In this document: piece by piece, positions 27,862 through 31,142 of the stretch | How positions within the stretch are numbered: position 1 is the stretch's first letter | Layout: each line of letters opens with the position of its first letter | Source: a virus | Virus record (IMG/VR): IMGVR_UViG_3300014819_000019 | Location: 315 to 31,456 of that record | Length of the DNA stretch: 31,142 bases | Reading direction: 5' to 3' (one strand) | Notes under the pieces: model-generated | The model's database searches: none | What the model was told of the DNA's origin: nothing | Seen by the model: only the letters and a program-made list of their open reading frames with translations | Position numbers and translations under genes: made by a program

Positions 27862-28486
27862 TACTATAAACTGATATGTACATATTAGCGGCTATAGTAT
27901 ATCTAGGATCTTCAGAATCAATCAAACAACTTCTGTGCGGTAGCCATCCTGGAAAAATAATCCAAGAAAATAAATCTGGTTCGATTACATACGATCCATT
28001 TGTTTTTAGAATCGAACTTTTGGGATCGAAAAATTCTGTTCCTTTTTTATAGTTATCTGGTATTTTTAAATAGAAAACTCCAGAAAGGTATGCTGGAGAA
28101 TGTGTATGAACAGGATTGTTATTTTGTTTTTGATTTAAAGAATGCCAAGACTTAAAAGCCCAAGCATGAGAATCAATCGGATTTAAAGTTTCTAGTGTAT
28201 GTTTATCGCAATATTCTGGAGTTTGTTTCAAATAAAAATAGCAAGCATTGTAAAATGAATCTTTTAATTTTTTCCAAACTTTTGGTCTATCTTCATTAAA
28301 TAAGACAATCTTTGTTTGATAAAGCGGATGATTACCAGTATTTTCAAACATTCCAATATCAATCAAATGATCAATATCTCTGATCATCTCTTGTTGATCT
28401 TGAAGTGTGAAATGTTCAGATAGGTCAACTTTCACAACACTAGTTGGAAATAAATCTGTCTTACAATATTTTATATCGTTTTCCAT
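27851..28486 (-). CDS. 2OG-Fe(II) oxygenase, PF13759-like
   Basis: 211 residues. The core is HAWAFKSWHSLNQKQNNNPV, HTHSPAYLSGVFYLKIP and LFSWIIFPGWLPHRSCL, followed by DPRYTIAANMYIS. The two histidine clusters (HTH and PHR with following R..I) match the phage family called putative 2OG-Fe(II) oxygenase, in which the second His and Arg bind iron and 2-oxoglutarate. These genes are common in cyanophages and their substrate is mostly unknown. Here it sits between the sugar phosphatase and the cupin, so a sugar or sugar-linked substrate is possible. Confidence 0.82.
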   Translation of the reverse strand: MENDIKYCKTDLFPTSVVKVDLSEHFTLQDQQEMIRDIDHLIDIGMFENTGNHPLYQTKIVLFNEDRPKVWKKLKDSFYNACYFYLKQTPEYCDKHTLETLNPIDSHAWAFKSWHSLNQKQNNNPVHTHSPAYLSGVFYLKIPDNYKKGTEFFDPKSSILKTNGSYVIEPDLFSWIIFPGWLPHRSCLIDSEDPRYTIAANMYISVYSNEN

Positions 28487-28804
28487 TTAGTTCTTAAAAA
28501 AATAATCAGATTGAATAGCTTTGTCATCTATGTAGTAATCTGCAGATGGTTTACCCATATAAAGATGATCGTATTTACAACCCCACTGATCTAATTGCTT
28601 TTTGGTGAAAGAATACCACTCAGCACAAGCTTTAGATGGTGGAGGATTTTTACTCATACCTCTTGCAGTAAAATACCATATTTCATGCCCCTGATCATGA
28701 AGATCATTGATTATTTTGATTCTTTCCACAAAAGGTTCTGCTTTTTCATAAGCACCAAAAGTATTTGTGCAAATTGTACCATCTATGTCAACTACATATT
28801 TCAT
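28487..28804 (-). CDS. HAD-family phosphatase, capsule-biosynthesis type
   Basis: 105 residues. HAD motif I is DIDGTIC (DxD), motif II is in YFTARGM, the lysine is in YMGKPSADYYIDDKA, and that last DD supplies motif IV. The short size without a large cap and the sequence FTARGM match EcbF/BcbF-like capsule biosynthesis phosphatases. In this context it could dephosphorylate heptose-1,7-bisphosphate (the GmhB step) between the kinase and the adenylyltransferase. That role is inferred from neighbours. It overlaps the kinase gene end by 17 bases. Confidence 0.82.
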   Translation of the reverse strand: MKYVVDIDGTICTNTFGAYEKAEPFVERIKIINDLHDQGHEIWYFTARGMSKNPPPSKACAEWYSFTKKQLDQWGCKYDHLYMGKPSADYYIDDKAIQSDYFFKN

Positions 28805-29546
28805 TTATGTCATCCCGAGTCAATACGTAAGTTCCACGATTTTGAACAGCAATCGCTGCTGCTTTATTTGCATATGGCATTGCATCTTCTATTCTACCAT
28901 ATTTTAAATAAAAATACACCAAAGTACAGAGAAAAGTATCTCCTGCACCAACAACATCATAGACATTTACCTTCTCTCCTGGATATGATTTTCCATCATA
29001 TACAGATCCTTTATCACCATAAGTAACTATTAGATTTTTATTATTTTTAGATTCCTTATTCAATCTATTATATTCCTGCTCATTAATTTTAATGTAACAG
29101 TTATATTCTGGTAATATAGTTTTTTTAGTATCAATAAAAACTGGACATTTCATACTATAAACAATCTCAAACATTTTTGAACTTGTTATAAATCCTTTAT
29201 TGTAATCACTGATTACAACTGCATCATATTTTTCATTTGGAATATCATACTCCATCGGTTTGCATTGATCCTCAGTATCAACTCTAAGAATCTGTTGGTT
29301 TGTTTTTTCATCAATATATCTGGTTTTTATAATCTTCTCATTATTGGTCATCATATAAACTTCTAAACCAAATGCTTTCAAATTATTATAAACATTCCAG
29401 GCCATACCCTGTCTTTTTTCTGTTCGTCTGTATTTTAAAATGGGAACGGGTGCTTCTGGATTTAATCTTTCAACTACACCATAAACATATTCATCTATAC
29501 AACTATCACCTATTAATAATATTTTGAATCGTTTTTGTTGTGGCAT
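28788..29546 (-). CDS. hldE: Heptose-7-phosphate kinase, HldE N-terminal-like (RfaE1)
   Basis: 252 residues from ATG 29546 (a GTG at 29552 would add two). The PfkB/ribokinase fold is shown by LLIGDSCIDEYVYGVVERLN, PEAPVPI, the glycine/asparagine motif RQGMAWNVYNNLKAFGLEV, and the catalytic anion hole VGAGDTFLCTLVYFYL. NPEAPVPI is specific for the HldE branch. Compared with E. coli HldE, about 25 residues are missing after AFGLEV, so the lid region is reduced. It would make heptose-1,7-bisphosphate. It overlaps the adenylyltransferase gene by 41 bases, keeping the two HldE halves linked in order adenylyltransferase then kinase, the reverse of the fused enzyme. Confidence 0.86.
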   Translation of the reverse strand: MPQQKRFKILLIGDSCIDEYVYGVVERLNPEAPVPILKYRRTEKRQGMAWNVYNNLKAFGLEVYMMTNNEKIIKTRYIDEKTNQQILRVDTEDQCKPMEYDIPNEKYDAVVISDYNKGFITSSKMFEIVYSMKCPVFIDTKKTILPEYNCYIKINEQEYNRLNKESKNNKNLIVTYGDKGSVYDGKSYPGEKVNVYDVVGAGDTFLCTLVYFYLKYGRIEDAMPYANKAAAIAVQNRGTYVLTRDDINEICS

Positions 29547-29904
29547 AATCACCTACTCTATCAAAGAATAAAAGTTTTGCGGCATAGTATGATCCTATCA
29601 CAGATTTACCTTTCCAATCAGATCCTACTACCATTATATTAGGTTTAAAGGATTTTATCATTTCTTCCAACTCATTATCAGTAGAAAAGATATCAACAGC
29701 ATTAACTGATTTAAGATTTTCTAGAAAAAATTTTCTTTCTTCCTGATTATGTATAGGTCTTGTTGGACCCTTTTTTTCAGAAACTCTATCATCACTATCA
29801 ATACCAACTAATAAAAAATCTCCTAAACTCTTTGCATAGTTTAAAAGTTCTAAATGACCACGATGAAGAAGATCAAAAGTTCCATTTACAAAAACTTTAG
29901 TCAT
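29506..29904 (-). CDS. hldE: Heptose-1-phosphate adenylyltransferase, HldE C-terminal-like (RfaE2)
   Basis: 132 residues. The nucleotidyltransferase motif HxGH is in VNGTFDLLHRGHLELLNYAK (His14, His17). The second motif region is GPTRPIHNQEERKFFLENLK, and the adenylyl-transfer loop is MVVGSDWKGKSVIGSYYAAK (replacing the usual K..DY). GIDSDDRVSEKKG is typical. It would join heptose-1-phosphate to ATP, giving ADP-heptose. Glycerol-3-phosphate cytidylyltransferases share the fold, but the kinase next door supports HldE. Its start overlaps the previous stop by one base (TAATG). Confidence 0.87.
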   Translation of the reverse strand: MTKVFVNGTFDLLHRGHLELLNYAKSLGDFLLVGIDSDDRVSEKKGPTRPIHNQEERKFFLENLKSVNAVDIFSTDNELEEMIKSFKPNIMVVGSDWKGKSVIGSYYAAKLLFFDRVGDYATTKTIQNIINR

Positions 29905-30410
29905 TAAGAAAACTTACCATGAGATTTTTGATTTTTCATATATTCTAAGAACTCGGCATCGCCAAGATAGCGAACTTCTCCTTTAGATCCAGGAAATTCA
30001 TATACCAAAGGTGTTTTGTTGTTTAAACAAAAATCAAGAATCCAAACAAAAGTTTTAACATCATATCCATCACCAATTGATAAAACTCTAAGCATTTGAT
30101 ATTGTTTTTGCTCACCCCACCTTTCAACACAAACTAAAATATTAGATTCATCTGGTTTCATCCACTCAGGCAAAAGTCTTTGTGACCAGGCACATTGAAA
30201 ATTTCTGCAAACATCAGGTCTATTTTCGTGAATAGTACATTTTTTTTCTTTACACAGAAAAAAACAAGGATTGCCTGGTTTTACTGTATGTCCATATACA
30301 TCTTCAATGTATAAGTTTTTACAACATTCTGTACAGGAACCACAATCTCTAAAATCCTTTATTACTTGCAAGTTTTCTTGGTTTTGTTCTAATAGTTTGT
30401 GGTTTTTCAT
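29904..30410 (-). CDS. YkgJ-like CxxCxxCC cluster protein
   Basis: 168 residues. The cysteine pattern CGSCTECC, then C in NPCFFLCKEKKCTIHENRPD, and CRNFQCAW is that of the PF03692 (YkgJ) family, thought to bind zinc or an iron-sulfur cluster. R-P-x-x-C-R-x-F is diagnostic. The biochemical role is unknown for most members. It lies between the GT9 glycosyltransferase (62-base overlap) and the adenylyltransferase and is probably co-expressed, so it may act in modifying the same glycan. Confidence 0.8.
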   Translation of the reverse strand: MKNHKLLEQNQENLQVIKDFRDCGSCTECCKNLYIEDVYGHTVKPGNPCFFLCKEKKCTIHENRPDVCRNFQCAWSQRLLPEWMKPDESNILVCVERWGEQKQYQMLRVLSIGDGYDVKTFVWILDFCLNNKTPLVYEFPGSKGEVRYLGDAEFLEYMKNQKSHGKFS

Positions 30411-31142
30411 AAGAATCCTTTACATCCTCCCCGATCTTTGTAAAAATTTCTTTTAACTGCGATTCATCAAATTTCATAACACCATCATTTGTTCTATCTG
30501 CAAGTTGACAATCTAATCCACCAATTCTGATTGGATTATATTTTACTTTTACATTTCTGTTTCTATAAAATTTAAAGTAATCTGGATATGATACATTTTT
30601 TTCAAAAGTAGATCCCATTAAAATAAGACCCTTTTTGTTAAAGGCACGAGCTATATGTTGCCCAACACTGTCACACCCAATAAAATAATCACACTCATTT
30701 ATCAGTGACATGTACATTCTTAAATCTGTCGTTGGTGGGCAAAATGCATCAGAACATCCAGAGAACTGAAATAAATCTGGAGGACCAAAGTAAACAATTC
30801 CAGCATATTGAGAAAGATGTTTACACAAAGTTGCAAAATCTTCTGGATACATGCTTCTACCAGAAGAGTCTATGAAAAGATTATTCTCAAGTTTTGCTCC
30901 ACTTCCAAATGGTTGAAAAACAATAATTTTATTTTTATTAACTTGCTGCTTAAAATTTTCAATATTTGATCTTATTCTTGCTGTTTCTTCATAACTAACG
31001 TACAGATTAGGTTTATCTAAATCGCTATGGTCTTCAGTTTTATTAATGATTTCATCAAAAGATTCGGCAAGGCGGACGGGAGCACGGTGGGTTCCGTCGT
31101 GGATTCTTTGTAATTGGGTGCGAAGTCCACGGTATCCTCCTC
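30349..31142 (-). CDS. Glycosyltransferase family 9 (heptosyltransferase-like), C-terminal part
   Basis: The frame is open to the window edge, so the 5' end is missing; 264 codons are present. The last Rossmann domain has KIIVFQPFGSGAKLENNLFI, then GIVYFGPPDLFQF, MSLINECDYFIGCDSVGQHI, ARAFNKKGLILMGSTFEKNV. The D-S-V-G-Q-H-I-A-R-A segment equals the GT9 D(S/T)...H.A.A..(K/R) sugar-nucleotide site, here with G before Q. An LPS heptosyltransferase (WaaC/F-like) or related phage GT fits, and the neighbouring ADP-heptose genes strengthen it. The end of the gene overlaps the YkgJ-like gene by 62 bases. Confidence 0.8.
   Translation of the reverse strand, partial: GGYRGLRTQLQRIHDGTHRAPVRLAESFDEIINKTEDHSDLDKPNLYVSYEETARIRSNIENFKQQVNKNKIIVFQPFGSGAKLENNLFIDSSGRSMYPEDFATLCKHLSQYAGIVYFGPPDLFQFSGCSDAFCPPTTDLRMYMSLINECDYFIGCDSVGQHIARAFNKKGLILMGSTFEKNVSYPDYFKFYRNRNVKVKYNPIRIGGLDCQLADRTNDGVMKFDESQLKEIFTKIGEDVKDSYEKPQTIRTKPRKLASNKGF

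Noticed and set aside
1-31142. CRISPR array, insertion sequence, integrase or photosynthesis genes
   Set aside because: No regularly spaced repeats, transposase or integrase motifs, attachment sites, or psbA/psbD/hli-like sequences were seen.

Overview
The window is the late-structural to replication section of a T4-like cyanophage (a myovirus infecting marine cyanobacteria). The evidence is a syntenic set of T4 core genes (gp4, gp48, gp53, gp54, gp26, gp32, gp59, gp33), low G+C tightly overlapping genes, phage tRNAs, ThyX, PhoH, a glutaredoxin, a cyanobacteria-type DUF1825 protein and several small proteins of the kind found in cyanomyoviruses. No photosynthesis gene is present.

Layout. 1-1456: a truncated virion structural gene and a small protein with a Ca-loop-like C terminus, both minus strand with ATAAATA late-type motifs. 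1512-2483: an early unit driven by an exact consensus sigma70 promoter. It holds a 69-residue protein, a Phd-like protein and three tRNA genes, one of them split by a 199-nt group I intron. 2490-14217: a minus-strand tail and baseplate operon (gp54, gp26, a small chaperone-like gene, two tape-measure/hub proteins of which one carries two peptidoglycan hydrolase domains, gp27-like hub, gp5-like OB protein, a separate beta-helical spike, a structural protein and a glycine-rich fibre/adhesin). 14218-14258 is an almost palindromic divergent late promoter. 14258-16778 is plus strand: gp4, an unassigned virion protein, gp48, gp53.

16809-24977 is a minus-strand replication, recombination and transcription region: gp32 with a strong early promoter, a DUF1825 protein, gp59, an SGNH-hydrolase-like protein, gp33, a PD-(D/E)XK exonuclease, PhoH, ThyX and many small genes. 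Inside it (23197-23289) a host-type promoter starts transcription directly at a glutamine-riboswitch-like RNA (downstream-peptide/glnA family) that precedes a 50-residue peptide gene.

25079-31142 is an accessory metabolic island: a flavin-dependent tryptophan-halogenase-like enzyme and an ADP-heptose epimerase (HldD) on the plus strand. Facing them are a cupin, a 2OG-Fe(II) oxygenase, a HAD phosphatase, the kinase and adenylyltransferase halves of HldE as two genes, a CxxCxxCC protein and a GT9 glycosyltransferase. Together these cover most steps from heptose-7-phosphate to a transferred heptose, so the phage probably modifies a glycan of the host surface or of itself.

The strongest candidates for something new are the riboswitch with a duplicated P1 strand beside the start codon, the tRNA group I intron next to an oddly expanded tRNA, the SGNH protein that looks like an injected head protein, and the split-HldE heptose island. 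All calls come from reading sequence and remembered family motifs; no searches were run.
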